Shown here: piece after piece, positions 42,804 through 53,053 of the stretch | Numbering within the stretch: the stretch's first letter is position 1 | Layout: each line of letters starts with the position of its first letter | Assembly: GCA_039029315.1 (NCBI GenBank) | Contig: JBCCGK010000005.1 | Coordinates: 133,546 to 197,545, forward strand | Direction of reading: 5' to 3' | DNA from: JBCCCJ01 sp039029315 | Lineage (GTDB): Bacteria > Bacteroidota > Bacteroidia > J057 | DNA length: 64,000 bases | Translations under genes and position numbers: made by a program | The notes under the pieces: generated by a model | What the model saw: the letters and a program-made list of their open reading frames with translations, nothing else | Told to the model about the DNA's origin: nothing | Databases searched by the model: none

Positions 42804-45800
42804 TTAAGATTGAGAATCTGTGAGCAGAGAGGAAGATTCTTCTGGCCGATGAACGAAATTGTGGAGCTCTCGAACCAGTTCCAATACACGCTTGATATGG
42901 GTTACATTCTGGTAGATCAGAGATAGGTATTTGGGGCTTTCCTTGATTTTGACTCTGGCAGAGAAGGTTTGTACATATTCGATGACCTTGCCAAAGGCTT
43001 CAGAAGAATAGAAGGCTGATTCGTGATTCGCGACAAAATAGAGTCTAAGCGTATCCATTTTGAGCGCAATCCGTTCAATTCCGACTCTTTTGGCGGTCTC
43101 TCTGATTCTTGTTGCATCAAAGAGGGCCAGGACCGGGGCAGGCATCGGTCCAAATCTGTCGATCATCTCTCGTTGGATATCCAGCAATTCACTTTCTTTT
43201 TCTACTCCTGCAATTCTTCGATAAAATTTCAAACGTTCTGGAATACTGGGAACATAGAGTTCTGGTAATCGAATATCCAGATCCAGATCTATTTTGACAT
43301 CATCGACGATGATTTGCTTTCTGTCTTTGAGTTCTTCTGCAAATAAGTCAGCAAAATGTTCCTCTTTGAGTTCTTTGACTGCTTCATCGAGAATTCGGTG
43401 ATACATATCATAGCCGATTTCTGATACAAATCCACTTTGTTCTCCTCCAAGCAGATCTCCGGCACCTCGTATATCCAGATCGCGCAAGGCAATATGAAAG
43501 CCACTCCCCAGATCAGAAAACTCTTCCATGGCCTTGAGTCGTTTGCGTGCATCCTGGGTCAGGGAAATCGTGGGAGGGGCGAGAAGATAGCAGAAGGCTT
43601 TGCGATTTGAGCGACCTACCCGGCCTCTCATTTGGTGCAAATCTGCCAAGCCATATTTGTTGGCTTCATTGATGAGGATGGTATTGGCATTGGGAATGTC
43701 CAGGCCAGATTCTACGATGGTAGTAGCTACCAACACATCATAGCCTCCTTCGATGAAGTTGATCATGACCTTCTCCAGTTGAGGGCCAGTGAGCTTTCCG
43801 TGGCCAATGCCGACACGTGCATCCGGAACCAGTTTTTTGACCATGGAGCCAATTTCCTCAATATCCTTGACACGCGGATGAATCAAAAATACCTGTCCAC
43901 CTCTTTTCAACTCATACACGATGGCATCCCGGATGGTGGTTTGTGCAAATGAGGTTACGACTGTTTCGATGGGTTGACGATTCGGAGGAGGGGTGGTGAT
44001 CACAGAGAGATCCCGAATCCCGGCCAAGGAAAATTGAAGCGTCCGGGGAATGGGCGTGGCTGTGAGTGTCAAGGTATCCACTGTCGTTTTGAGAACTTTC
44101 AATTTGTCCTTGACATTGACCCCAAATCGTTGTTCCTCATCAATAATCAGCAAGCCCAAATCCTTGAATTTTACATCTTTGGAAACCAGACGATGCGTCC
44201 CGATCAAAATATCTACCTGCCCTTTCTGAAGTTTGTCCAGGGTTTCCCTCACTCGTCCCGCAGACTTGAATCGATTGATATAATCGACAGTGACAGGCAT
44301 ATCCTTTAATCGCTTTTGGAAGGTCTTGTAGTGTTGTAGTGCCAAAATAGTGGTCGGAACCAATACGGCTACTTGCTTACCATCTACAGCAGCTTTGAAA
44401 GCAGCTCTGATAGCAATTTCGGTCTTTCCGAAGCCCACATCCCCACAAACCAGTCGATCCATGGGGTGTGGTTTTTCCATGTCTCGCTTGACTTCCTCAG
44501 TAGTCTTGACCTGATCTGGCGTATCCTCATACATAAATGAGGCTTCTAACTCCTGTTGTAAATACGTATCTGGTTCAAAAGGGAATCCCGGTGAAGCTTT
44601 CCTTTTGGCGTAAAGAGAAACGAGATTGAAGGCCAGTTCCTTGATGCGTTTTTTGGCTTTGGCTTTTTTATTTGACCAGGCAGGAGATCCCAATTTGCTC
44701 AATTTGGGGATTGTACCATCTCTGCCAGTATATTTCGATACTTTGTGGAGTGCATTGACATTCACAAAGATGGCATCCCCGTTTTTGTACATAATCTTGG
44801 CCGCCTCCTGTGTATGTTGCCCAACCTGAAGGGTATGCAATCCTGCAAACTTTCCAATCCCATGATGGATATGAACCACATAATCTCCGGGATTCAACTC
44901 TCGCAGTTCTTTTAAGGTAATTGCCTGGGACCTTTTGGTATTGGCTCTGGCCTTGTATCTGTGATATCGATCAAATATCTGATGGTCTGTATAGCAGGCA
45001 AGCTTCAGTTGAGAATCTTTAAATCCTGCATGTAGATCTCCAATGATTCCCGAGAACTTAACATCTGGATCTACCTCCTCAAAAATTTCTGATAAGCGCA
45101 ACAATTGTTTGTCATTGTTGCTCAACACAATATTCTGAATTCCCTCCTGAAGATTTTTCTTAAAATGATCTGCAAGCAACTGAAATTCTTTTTGGAAGGA
45201 GGGTTGTGCCTGTCCTGCCCATTCAAAGACCTGACTTTTGCTCCCAAAATATGGATTGGCAGTCAATTCCAATACCGAGAATCGCGCTAGTTGTTCCAAA
45301 AAAGCCTGAGGTGACATATACACCTCATGAGGCTGACTGCTTGTGGCACCCCCACCACTTTGCTTTTTCAAAGCAGCAAAGGCCTGATCTGCCTTTTGGA
45401 ACATCCGGTCGAGGTCTGCTTCTACAAATTCCACACTTTGGGTAACGATCAGAGAGGTCGGGGAGATGTATTCCAAAAAGGAGACCTTCTCTTCCTGCAA
45501 CAACTGCCGCTGAATATTGGGAATCAGTGATACGCGTTTGACAGAGTCTATGGAAGTCTGATCTACCGGATCAAAAGTCCGTATGGATTCGATTTCTTCT
45601 TCATCAAATTCTATTCTGTAAGGCAAATCATGGGCAAAGGAAAAAACATCCAAAATTCCGCCTCGTACTGCAAATTGACCTGGCTCATAGACATACTCCT
45701 CCCGATCAAATCCATATTCATCCAGAAGATCTATCACGATCTCCATACCAGGGTCCTCTCCGATCTTGATTTCCAGAGTGCTTTTGATCAGAGATTGCTT

Positions 45801-46208
45801 GTTGACCACTTTTTCGTTCAGCGCCTCGGCAAAGGTTACGATAACCTGTCTTCCGGTTTTGGTATGATTGAGTTCATTGAGTACCTCGGCTCGTTGTAGG
45901 ACGTTGGCATTGTCAATCTCTTCTACCTGATAGGGTCGCTTATAGGATGCTGGATAGAAGAAGATTTCTTTTTGTGGCATCAGAGCCTTCAAATCATGGT
46001 GGAAATACAGGGCTTCCTCCTTATCATTAAGAAGGATCACCAGATTTCGTTGGGTCAGTCGATACAAAGCGGTCAGGACAAAGGCAGATTGACTTCCTAC
46101 CAACCCCTTGATAGAAAACTTTTCTTGCTTTGCCTGTTTGAGCATGGCAGCAAACTCAACAAGGGATGCTTGAGATTGGTATTGTTGAAGAAGATCCTGA
46201 AGTTTCAA
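42804..46208 (-). CDS. mfd: Transcription-repair coupling factor Mfd
   Basis: Mfd removes RNA polymerase stalled at DNA damage and recruits UvrA. From the N-terminus the UvrB-like region, the RNA-polymerase-interacting CarD-like domain (LRELNPGDYVVHIHHGIGKFAGL), the RecG-like translocase (Walker A GDVGFGKT, DEEQRFGV) and helicase C-terminal part (LIHPRVKDIEEI, MRGRVGRSNRKAFCYLL) and the TRCF domain are all in order. The open frame runs to 46388, but a perfect TTG-N19-TATCTTTG promoter at 46237-46266 lies inside it, so I place the start at TTG 46208 (LKLQDLL), giving 1134 residues, close to the family length. Confidence 0.9.
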   Translation of the reverse strand: MKLQDLLQQYQSQASLVEFAAMLKQAKQEKFSIKGLVGSQSAFVLTALYRLTQRNLVILLNDKEEALYFHHDLKALMPQKEIFFYPASYKRPYQVEEIDNANVLQRAEVLNELNHTKTGRQVIVTFAEALNEKVVNKQSLIKSTLEIKIGEDPGMEIVIDLLDEYGFDREEYVYEPGQFAVRGGILDVFSFAHDLPYRIEFDEEEIESIRTFDPVDQTSIDSVKRVSLIPNIQRQLLQEEKVSFLEYISPTSLIVTQSVEFVEADLDRMFQKADQAFAALKKQSGGGATSSQPHEVYMSPQAFLEQLARFSVLELTANPYFGSKSQVFEWAGQAQPSFQKEFQLLADHFKKNLQEGIQNIVLSNNDKQLLRLSEIFEEVDPDVKFSGIIGDLHAGFKDSQLKLACYTDHQIFDRYHRYKARANTKRSQAITLKELRELNPGDYVVHIHHGIGKFAGLHTLQVGQHTQEAAKIMYKNGDAIFVNVNALHKVSKYTGRDGTIPKLSKLGSPAWSNKKAKAKKRIKELAFNLVSLYAKRKASPGFPFEPDTYLQQELEASFMYEDTPDQVKTTEEVKRDMEKPHPMDRLVCGDVGFGKTEIAIRAAFKAAVDGKQVAVLVPTTILALQHYKTFQKRLKDMPVTVDYINRFKSAGRVRETLDKLQKGQVDILIGTHRLVSKDVKFKDLGLLIIDEEQRFGVNVKDKLKVLKTTVDTLTLTATPIPRTLQFSLAGIRDLSVITTPPPNRQPIETVVTSFAQTTIRDAIVYELKRGGQVFLIHPRVKDIEEIGSMVKKLVPDARVGIGHGKLTGPQLEKVMINFIEGGYDVLVATTIVESGLDIPNANTILINEANKYGLADLHQMRGRVGRSNRKAFCYLLAPPTISLTQDARKRLKAMEEFSDLGSGFHIALRDLDIRGAGDLLGGEQSGFVSEIGYDMYHRILDEAVKELKEEHFADLFAEELKDRKQIIVDDVKIDLDLDIRLPELYVPSIPERLKFYRRIAGVEKESELLDIQREMIDRFGPMPAPVLALFDATRIRETAKRVGIERIALKMDTLRLYFVANHESAFYSSEAFGKVIEYVQTFSARVKIKESPKYLSLIYQNVTHIKRVLELVRELHNFVHRPEESSSLLTDSQS

Positions 46209-46236
46209 TTGGATTGACCGTTTTTGATTGGGAATA

Positions 46237-46266
46237 CAAAGATACTGAGTTAAGAGGATATGCCAA
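46237..46266 (-). promoter_or_regulatory. Promoter of mfd
   Basis: On the minus strand TTG (46264-46266) is followed by exactly 19 nt and TATCTTTG (46237-46244), a full match to the Bacteroidota consensus. It gives a leader of roughly 20 nt to the TTG start at 46208. Confidence 0.75.
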
Positions 46267-46591
46267 GAGTCTTCCTGAGAATTCTTCGCAATAGAGGAGT
46301 AAGAATGTATAGAGGAATGCCTTCCCCATTGATTCTCTTCACAGAAAGCTAAAGCATTGTCAGTCTTTGAACCGCGTTTCAATGGCAAATTCCTTTAGAA
46401 AACATCGTCTTGGAGAGCTGAACAGCATCATATTTACTCGATATCACGATTCGTCGGGACTTCTCCCTGAAATGGCATGTCAAAGCCCGAAATTCCACAT
46501 GTTTCCTAACAAGTTTCCTGTTCCACTCATGGTCTTAAACCTTGAAATTCCCGTTTCGGAGGGAAAAGTTAGGATAGATGCGGATCTCCTA

Positions 46592-46599
46592 TAGCTTTG
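46592..46599 (+). promoter_or_regulatory. -7 box of the haem-motif T9SS gene
   Basis: TAGCTTTG matches TAnnTTTG, 54 nt upstream of the ATG at 46654. A TTAG instead of TTG lies at the -33 distance. Confidence 0.4.
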
Positions 46600-46653
46600 C
46601 ACTCCATCACACACATTCCATTCCTCAACACTGATATCATAACGTGCAAACTA

Positions 46654-49011
46654 ATGAAAAGAAGAAACTACCTTATTCTTACCATCATGCTGGGAATTCT
46701 GACGACTGGTGCGGTCATGAAGATCAACCTGGCACCCACCAAGAGGTCTTCAGCGCCGGGAGAACAAACTTGTGGAGGATGTCATGCAGGGAATATCAAT
46801 ACTGGTTCAGGGACTGTCAATCTGACTATGCCAACAGAATATCTGCCTGGAACGAGCTATACCTTTACCTATGATCTTTCAGATGCAGGATTTACCAATC
46901 CCAGATATGGGTTTACCACCACTTCCCTGGATGCAGGAGGGAATCAGGCAGGAAGTTTTACCCTGTTGAATACCACAACGACTTCCCTTCAAACTGATCT
47001 GGTCAGTGGACAGATGCGTCAATACATGGGACACAGGGTTGCCAATGCAACAAATACATGGGATTATCAATGGACGGCACCCAGTTCGCCCCAAGGCAAT
47101 ATCTCCTTCTATGTAGTAGGAGTATATGCCAATCGAAACAATGGCATATCTGGAGACCGTGTGTATATAGATACCTTCAGCTTGCCACTTGCTGCGAGTT
47201 ATCCCCAACCTTCCTTCTCCCCATCTCTTTCCTCCTCCTGTCTGGGAGATTCGATTGTTTTTTCAAATACAACTACTGGCACCATCACCACCTATGCCTG
47301 GGATTTCGGAAGTGGTGCCATCCCGGCGAGCTCGACTCAGGCGATTCCGCCAGCTGTGACCTATACCACTGCTGGGACCAAAACCATTGAACTGACCGTG
47401 ACAGGTCCTGACGGAACGGAAAGCACCAGCCAGAATCTGGTTGTGAATGCGAATCCATCTGTGGGAATTCTTCTGAATCTTGTCAAGTTCTGTGAAGGAT
47501 CTGGCGGAGTACAATTACAGGCTGATGCCTCAGGCGGCACCCCTTCTTATTCGTTTTCCTGGCAATGCTCCAATCCAACTATATGTGGGATCGTGGATGA
47601 TCAAGTAGAAGATCCCCTTGTCAATCCGGCTATCCTCCCATTGCAGGATACTGTAAGCTATTCCGTAACCATGGTGGATGCCAATGGATGCCACGCAGGT
47701 ACTGATTCGGTAGATGTAGTGATGGTTCCTGCCCCCCGAGTGGATGCAGGGTCTGATATGACGCGCTGCCCGCTGGGGGAACCAGTCCAGCTTCAGGCGT
47801 CTGTCATTCCTGATTCCACTGTTCCAGGACCATTTACCTATCAATGGATGCCAACCACAGGCTTGACTGATCCCTCGAGTTTGAGTCCAATGGCCATGCC
47901 AGATACAACGACCACCTATCGCTTGCAAGCCACTGATCAGAATGGATGCCGTAGTTCTGATTTAGATCCTCTTGGGCAGATAACGGTTTTTGTTGAGCCG
48001 CTCAGTATGGCTGATGCTGGTCAGGATATGATTGTCTGTGCTGGTCAGCCTGTTCAGCTGTTGGGTAGTGCGAGTGGTGGAACGATGGGAACAAGCTATT
48101 CTTTCTCATGGAGCGGCGACCTCAGTATCAGCGATTCGACTTCGGCTAGCCCTACAGTTATGCCGCAGGGATCAACAACCTACTACCTGGAGGTGAGTGA
48201 TGATTCCTCAGGCTGTGTAGGAACGACCGATTCTGTCGTGGTCCTGATCAGTGAGTTGCCTGTTGTCGATGCGGGAGAGGATATCAGCTTGTGTGAAGGA
48301 GATTCTATCGTGTTAACTGCTTCTGTTTCGGGAGCCGACCCTACTTATGATCTCCAGTGGACGGGACCTGGCTTTATCAGTGAGGGCACAATATTGACTC
48401 CTCAAATCACCTCAGATACTTCTGGCACCTTAAGCTTGACAGCTTCTAGTACTGCTGGCTGTGGGAGTAGCAGTGATGACTTAGAGCTTACAATAGAAGC
48501 TGCTCCTCTTCCTGTAATCAGTGGGGGAGATACATTGGTCAGTACTTCTGCCATGATGTACCAGTGGTATTTCACTGATTCTCTGGGCGCAAATGCGGCA
48601 GCAATTCCGGGGGCCACCTCACAGGTTTTGCCTGTGAGGGATAGTTTACTCACAAGCATTACGAATACGGGTTTTATGGTCGTTGAGGTAATCTATGACA
48701 ATGGATGTATCAAGCTGTCAGAACCATTCGAGGTGCCGATTCTGATAGGGATAGAGGAAGATTTTGGACAGGAAATATTGGTCTATCCGATTCCCTCACA
48801 TGATCAACTCTTCATCCAACTCAGTCAGAACTTCGATCAGGATTATGCTCTCACTTTGCTGGACATGCAAGGAAAAATCGTCAGTCGTCAAGCCTTAAGC
48901 GCAAGACAAATACATACGTTTTTTGATCTGAGCCCTCTTCCTTCTGGTATGTACCTGCTCAAATTGTCTGTTGGGCATTCTACCTCTTATCGAAAGGTCA
49001 TTCGAGAGTAA
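46654..49011 (+). CDS. Haem-motif (CxxCH) PKD-repeat protein, T9SS cargo
   Basis: This 785-residue protein starts at the ATG at 46654 (MKRRNYLILTI), which begins a signal peptide; the open frame to 46597 precedes the promoter box. Just after the signal is SAPGEQTCGGCHAGNINTG, a CxxCH haem-binding motif of cytochrome c type, followed by the reelin-like 'choice-of-anchor V' domain (GTSYTFTYDLSDAG) that I know to pair with it in Bacteroidota. PKD-like repeats follow (YAWDFGSG, YSFSWSGDLS), then a T9SS sorting domain (YPIPSHDQLFIQLS, SGMYLLKLSVG). Haem attachment by the Ccm system of this window is an inference. Confidence 0.8.
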   Translation: MKRRNYLILTIMLGILTTGAVMKINLAPTKRSSAPGEQTCGGCHAGNINTGSGTVNLTMPTEYLPGTSYTFTYDLSDAGFTNPRYGFTTTSLDAGGNQAGSFTLLNTTTTSLQTDLVSGQMRQYMGHRVANATNTWDYQWTAPSSPQGNISFYVVGVYANRNNGISGDRVYIDTFSLPLAASYPQPSFSPSLSSSCLGDSIVFSNTTTGTITTYAWDFGSGAIPASSTQAIPPAVTYTTAGTKTIELTVTGPDGTESTSQNLVVNANPSVGILLNLVKFCEGSGGVQLQADASGGTPSYSFSWQCSNPTICGIVDDQVEDPLVNPAILPLQDTVSYSVTMVDANGCHAGTDSVDVVMVPAPRVDAGSDMTRCPLGEPVQLQASVIPDSTVPGPFTYQWMPTTGLTDPSSLSPMAMPDTTTTYRLQATDQNGCRSSDLDPLGQITVFVEPLSMADAGQDMIVCAGQPVQLLGSASGGTMGTSYSFSWSGDLSISDSTSASPTVMPQGSTTYYLEVSDDSSGCVGTTDSVVVLISELPVVDAGEDISLCEGDSIVLTASVSGADPTYDLQWTGPGFISEGTILTPQITSDTSGTLSLTASSTAGCGSSSDDLELTIEAAPLPVISGGDTLVSTSAMMYQWYFTDSLGANAAAIPGATSQVLPVRDSLLTSITNTGFMVVEVIYDNGCIKLSEPFEVPILIGIEEDFGQEILVYPIPSHDQLFIQLSQNFDQDYALTLLDMQGKIVSRQALSARQIHTFFDLSPLPSGMYLLKLSVGHSTSYRKVIRE

Positions 49012-49038
49012 ATAGTAGAAATTTCTGAACACAAATAT

Positions 49039-49071
49039 ACATGAGTGGTTCTGCAGTTGAACCACTCATGT
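49039..49071 (+). terminator. Perfect 13-bp hairpin after the haem-motif gene
   Basis: ACATGAGTGGTTC (49039-49051) pairs with GAACCACTCATGT (49059-49071), loop 7 nt, 28 bp past the stop at 49011. No U-tract follows. Confidence 0.6.
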
Positions 49072-49278
49072 TCATGATTGTGTTGGATAGTCAACATGAA
49101 ATCTTCCCAACGAGTTGTGAACCTGATAGCAGGATTGGGAAGTTCGGAAGGGACATCCTATTCTGGAACCCTGGACAACTGCCCGTAAAAAAGTAGCACA
49201 AAATCAGGAGAAAACTGGACTGATTGAGCGAATATGTGGATTTGCTGGGTGAATCATAGGATTCATCGCGTAAAGGAG

Positions 49279-49286
49279 TATATTTG
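49279..49286 (+). promoter_or_regulatory. -7 box of the LytS-type kinase gene
   Basis: TATATTTG matches TAnnTTTG, 25 nt upstream of the GTG at 49312. No TTG at the 19-nt distance. Confidence 0.45.
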
Positions 49287-49311
49287 ATTTCGGGCGATTC
49301 ATCTATCATAT

Positions 49312-52305
49312 GTGAGAAAGGGATACACAATTTCAGTCATATTTGTAGGGATAACTGTTCTGTTTTCTCCTGTAGCTAGCTTGGCTCAGGGCTATTGGTT
49401 GGGACATTATACCACTGTGGATGGGTTGCCTTCCAATACCATTTATCAGATTGAGCAGGACAAGGATGGATATCTTTGGCTGGGAACAGACAATGGCTTG
49501 GTTCGATTTGATGGAACTCAATTTAGAAGCTATTATGACAGCGCTTTGATCAGTCATGAAATCATCCAACTTCATGTAAATTCAAAGGGGACCATCGCCT
49601 TTACGAACCTGTTCCGACAGGTCGGGACAATCAAGGCCGGGGAGTTGACAGTCCATAGCCTGAAATTGGACGGGAAAGCGTATGGCTTTTGGGATTTTGT
49701 GTTGGATGATGAAGAGAATTTCTATTTGGCCCCTGATATGGAGTTCCTGGATGATCTATTATGGAAAGATAGAGAGGAGAATGAACTGCGGCGTATTCCC
49801 AGCAAATATCAAAGATGTAGATCGCTTCATTGGTGGTCCGAAGCCCAAAAAGTATTGGGAATTGTTGCAAAGACATTAAATCATACGCCCTCCTTGATGA
49901 TGACAGAAGTATCAGGAGATACTTCAGATCAATTTCATTCTCAATACTTCCCCATCCCATTGGAACTCAGGAAGATGGGGCACTTATATGCGAAAATCAA
50001 TGTATTGAATGGAAAGATATTCATGTTACTTGCTCCCAATCAATTGTTTGTCAAGATAGGGGATGAGATCAAGAGAATACAGATTCCTAATGTAGAAGCC
50101 TCCCAGAAATTTTTTGATATGGAAGAAGATCATTTGGGACAGATTTGGATCAGCTCTTCCTCTGGCTTGTTTCAACTGAATTTTCAGGATGATACCACAG
50201 CGACTTTAGGCATGAATCTGCTACAGGGCATCTCGGTAAATTCGATTTTCAAGGATCATGAATCTAATATTTGGTTGGGAACAGAATCTTTTGGTCTCTA
50301 TCGATTGTCTGCGGAACGCTATGTGGAATTCAAAGCTACAGATTTGGGGAAAGAGCGATTAAGCATTAAGCGATTAAATTCAGTCGGTAAAGAGGCGGTC
50401 ATTGGGATTGACAAATTCGGCGATGTCTTTCAGTTCAATGAATCTGGCTGGGAAAAAAGAAATATGCACGAACCAGATTATCTGAACGGAAGTCTGATAG
50501 GTCCCAAGCAGGAATTGATTGTTTATGGAAACAATCTGATGTATTGGCCTGCTCCTAACAATCAACATGGGGTATCTCTCAGCTTGAACAAATATGCGGC
50601 ATCAGATAAAACTTTCCTGCCTCTGAGAAATGTGAAAAATATCATTCTTGATGACAATCAGCTGCTAGTAGGAGGAGGGAGATTTTTTGCAAAAATAAAT
50701 GTTGATACCTATGAAGTGGGGGAACTGACTATCGCATTCAGGGTGGCCTCGATCTGGAAAGACCTGAACAAGGACATCATTTGGATCGGTCAGGAAAAAG
50801 GACTGTGCCAAATTCTGCCTAATGATTCGATGAAAGTTTTTGAATCTGACTCTGGGCAAAAACTCCCCAAAGTGGTGCAAAATTTTGTCCAAAAGCCGGA
50901 AGGAAGCTTGTTTGTTGGAACCCAGGGAAGTGGACTATGGATAGTGGAGGATGGATCCCTGGAGCGAATAGATGAGCGATTTGATTTACCTGCCAAAACC
51001 TATGTAGACCTCGAATATGCTGCTCCTTATATTTGGGCAATTACAGAAAAAGGGATCATGAAAATTCATGAAGAAGACTACTCTTACCTCTTTTTGGAGC
51101 AGAACAAGGCAAGTCCGATTTCCGAGGCTTATGATATTGAGATTCAGGGAGAAAATGTCTGGATCAGCTCGGCCAATAAAATATTATGCTTCAAGGTCGA
51201 TCAACCGGGATTTTTGACCTCCCTTCCTCCCGTTTATCTGGAATCATTTGTAGCACAAAATGAGATTGGAGAACTCCATTCTGATCGTCTGTTGCCATAC
51301 GCATTCAATGAAGTCTTTATTCGCATATCTGCCATCTCTTTCTCCGAATCCCTGGCCTATGAATATCGCCTCAATGAATCTGCGGTGTGGACCAGGATTG
51401 ATCGGCCTGAATTGCGACTATCCTCCTTAAAGTCAGGATCGTATCAGGTGCAAATTCGTGCTGTTCGTTTGAATGGTGTCAAGAGCAATCCACCATTGGA
51501 GATCACCTTTTTCATTCAGACCCCCTTCTGGCGAAGCATCTGGTTTTGGGGATTGATAGGATTGAGCCTTGGAGGAATCATTCTTTGGCAAGTCCGACAG
51601 TATTTTCAAAACAAACTAGAACGTGAACAACAACGAGATAAACTGAACCGTCGAATAGCAGAACTGAAGTTACAGGCTTTGCGTACGCAGATGAATCCGC
51701 ACTTTATTTTCAACTGTCTCACATCTGTTCAACATTTGTTGTTAGAGGAAGATATAGAACAGGCTTTGGCCTACCTGAGTGATTTTGCGCGCTTGATCAG
51801 ACTTGCTTTTGAACATTCTGCCAAAGAAGTCATTCCCTTGAGTGAAGAAATAAGATTCTTGACCACCTATATCGACCTGGAAAAATTTCGACTTAGCCAG
51901 GAGGTTGAGGTTGACTTGCACATAGACCGCAACTTGGACCCGGAGCTGTATAATATTCCGCCTATGCTCGTTCAGCCCATTGTAGAGAATGCCTTTCAAC
52001 ATGGTTTGCTTCATTCAGAAGTTTCCGGGAAGTTGGACATTTCTTTTGCCCAACATTCTGAAAATATATTACGATGTACCGTGCGGGATAATGGAATTGG
52101 ACGAGAAAGAGCAGGACAAATCATGAATAAATGGAAAGAAGGCACACATGCTTCAGGACTGAAGATCTCCGAGGAGCGTCTGGAGTTGGTCAACGAAAAA
52201 TTCCCGAACATCGTTTCATTAGAAATAGAAGATTTCAACAATGAAAATACCCTGTCTCATGGCACTGAAGTTCGACTCCTAATTCCCTTTACGAATGACC
52301 ATTAA
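49312..52305 (+). CDS. Propeller-sensor histidine kinase, LytS type
   Basis: This 997-residue protein has a GTG start, a signal peptide, then a periplasmic two-component-regulator propeller (YRIEQDKDGYLWLGTDNGLVRFDG-type repeats) of about 600 residues and a Y_Y_Y domain (FAYEYRLNES, about residue 690). One membrane segment follows (about 745-765), then a coiled coil and a LytS-type kinase. The phospho-acceptor is His797 in QMNPHFIFNCL, with the ATP-binding N and G boxes in PIVENAFQHG and RDNGIGRERA. It overlaps the LytTR regulator gene by 11 bp. The ligand is unknown. Confidence 0.9.
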   Translation: MRKGYTISVIFVGITVLFSPVASLAQGYWLGHYTTVDGLPSNTIYQIEQDKDGYLWLGTDNGLVRFDGTQFRSYYDSALISHEIIQLHVNSKGTIAFTNLFRQVGTIKAGELTVHSLKLDGKAYGFWDFVLDDEENFYLAPDMEFLDDLLWKDREENELRRIPSKYQRCRSLHWWSEAQKVLGIVAKTLNHTPSLMMTEVSGDTSDQFHSQYFPIPLELRKMGHLYAKINVLNGKIFMLLAPNQLFVKIGDEIKRIQIPNVEASQKFFDMEEDHLGQIWISSSSGLFQLNFQDDTTATLGMNLLQGISVNSIFKDHESNIWLGTESFGLYRLSAERYVEFKATDLGKERLSIKRLNSVGKEAVIGIDKFGDVFQFNESGWEKRNMHEPDYLNGSLIGPKQELIVYGNNLMYWPAPNNQHGVSLSLNKYAASDKTFLPLRNVKNIILDDNQLLVGGGRFFAKINVDTYEVGELTIAFRVASIWKDLNKDIIWIGQEKGLCQILPNDSMKVFESDSGQKLPKVVQNFVQKPEGSLFVGTQGSGLWIVEDGSLERIDERFDLPAKTYVDLEYAAPYIWAITEKGIMKIHEEDYSYLFLEQNKASPISEAYDIEIQGENVWISSANKILCFKVDQPGFLTSLPPVYLESFVAQNEIGELHSDRLLPYAFNEVFIRISAISFSESLAYEYRLNESAVWTRIDRPELRLSSLKSGSYQVQIRAVRLNGVKSNPPLEITFFIQTPFWRSIWFWGLIGLSLGGIILWQVRQYFQNKLEREQQRDKLNRRIAELKLQALRTQMNPHFIFNCLTSVQHLLLEEDIEQALAYLSDFARLIRLAFEHSAKEVIPLSEEIRFLTTYIDLEKFRLSQEVEVDLHIDRNLDPELYNIPPMLVQPIVENAFQHGLLHSEVSGKLDISFAQHSENILRCTVRDNGIGRERAGQIMNKWKEGTHASGLKISEERLELVNEKFPNIVSLEIEDFNNENTLSHGTEVRLLIPFTNDH

Positions 52306-53035
52306 GGCATTGATTGTTGACGATGAACACTCTGCTCGATCAGGATTGAAAAAAATGATTGAACGCGATTTCCCGGAAGTAAAGATCTGTGGACTAGCTG
52401 CAAGTGTGGATGAAGCCATTCCTTTGGTGAAGAGTCATCACCCTGAACTCATATTTTTGGATATCGTGATGCCTCAAAAGTATGGATTTGAGTTGATCGA
52501 TGCCTTTCCTGAAATGCCCTTTGAGGTGGTGTTCACCACTGCTTATGACAAATATGCCATTCAGGCTTTCAGAATGTCGGCGCTGGATTATTTGTTGAAG
52601 CCCATTCATCCCAATGATCTTCGCAAGACCATGAATAAGGTGAAAGAGACAAAATCTCTTAAGGAATCTCGCGAGAGATTGCGAACCTTCAGGAAAAACT
52701 GGCACAATGATGATCCACAATTGGTTCTCCCTTCCTCTGACGGATTTGTCTTTGCCAAGATCTCGGAGATTATTTATTGCAAGGCCGATGGTAACTATAC
52801 CTTCTTTGCTTTTGTGAATCAGAAAGGTCAGATTGTGGCAAAAACCCTCAAAGAGTTTGAAGAAATGCTGGCTGGTCTGCAATTCATGCGAATCCACAGA
52901 TCCTATATCATCAATCTTCGCCATATCAGCCGCTATTATCGGGACAACAGAATCGAGATGGTCAATGGAGATGAATTGACCCTTTCTAGCAGTCGAAAGA
53001 AAGCATTCTTTGATTGGTTTCTCTCAACTAAATAA
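52295..53035 (+). CDS. LytTR-family response regulator
   Basis: This 246-residue protein has a receiver domain (phospho-acceptor Asp56 in FLDIVMPQ, acidic pair at residues 9-10) and a C-terminal LytTR DNA-binding domain (about residues 145-246, with IIYCKADGNYT, FMRIHRSYIINLRHI). It is the partner of the kinase at 49312: the genes overlap by 11 bp, so they are translationally coupled. Targets cannot be read; LytTR proteins often control envelope or secreted genes. It converges on recQ with an 18-bp gap. Confidence 0.92.
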   Translation: MTIKALIVDDEHSARSGLKKMIERDFPEVKICGLAASVDEAIPLVKSHHPELIFLDIVMPQKYGFELIDAFPEMPFEVVFTTAYDKYAIQAFRMSALDYLLKPIHPNDLRKTMNKVKETKSLKESRERLRTFRKNWHNDDPQLVLPSSDGFVFAKISEIIYCKADGNYTFFAFVNQKGQIVAKTLKEFEEMLAGLQFMRIHRSYIINLRHISRYYRDNRIEMVNGDELTLSSSRKKAFFDWFLSTK

Positions 53036-53053
53036 AAGCGAATGGTCTTCTCT

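Noticed and set aside
46209..46388. N-terminal extension of Mfd
   Set aside because: It begins at TTG, contains the mfd promoter and shows no family similarity.
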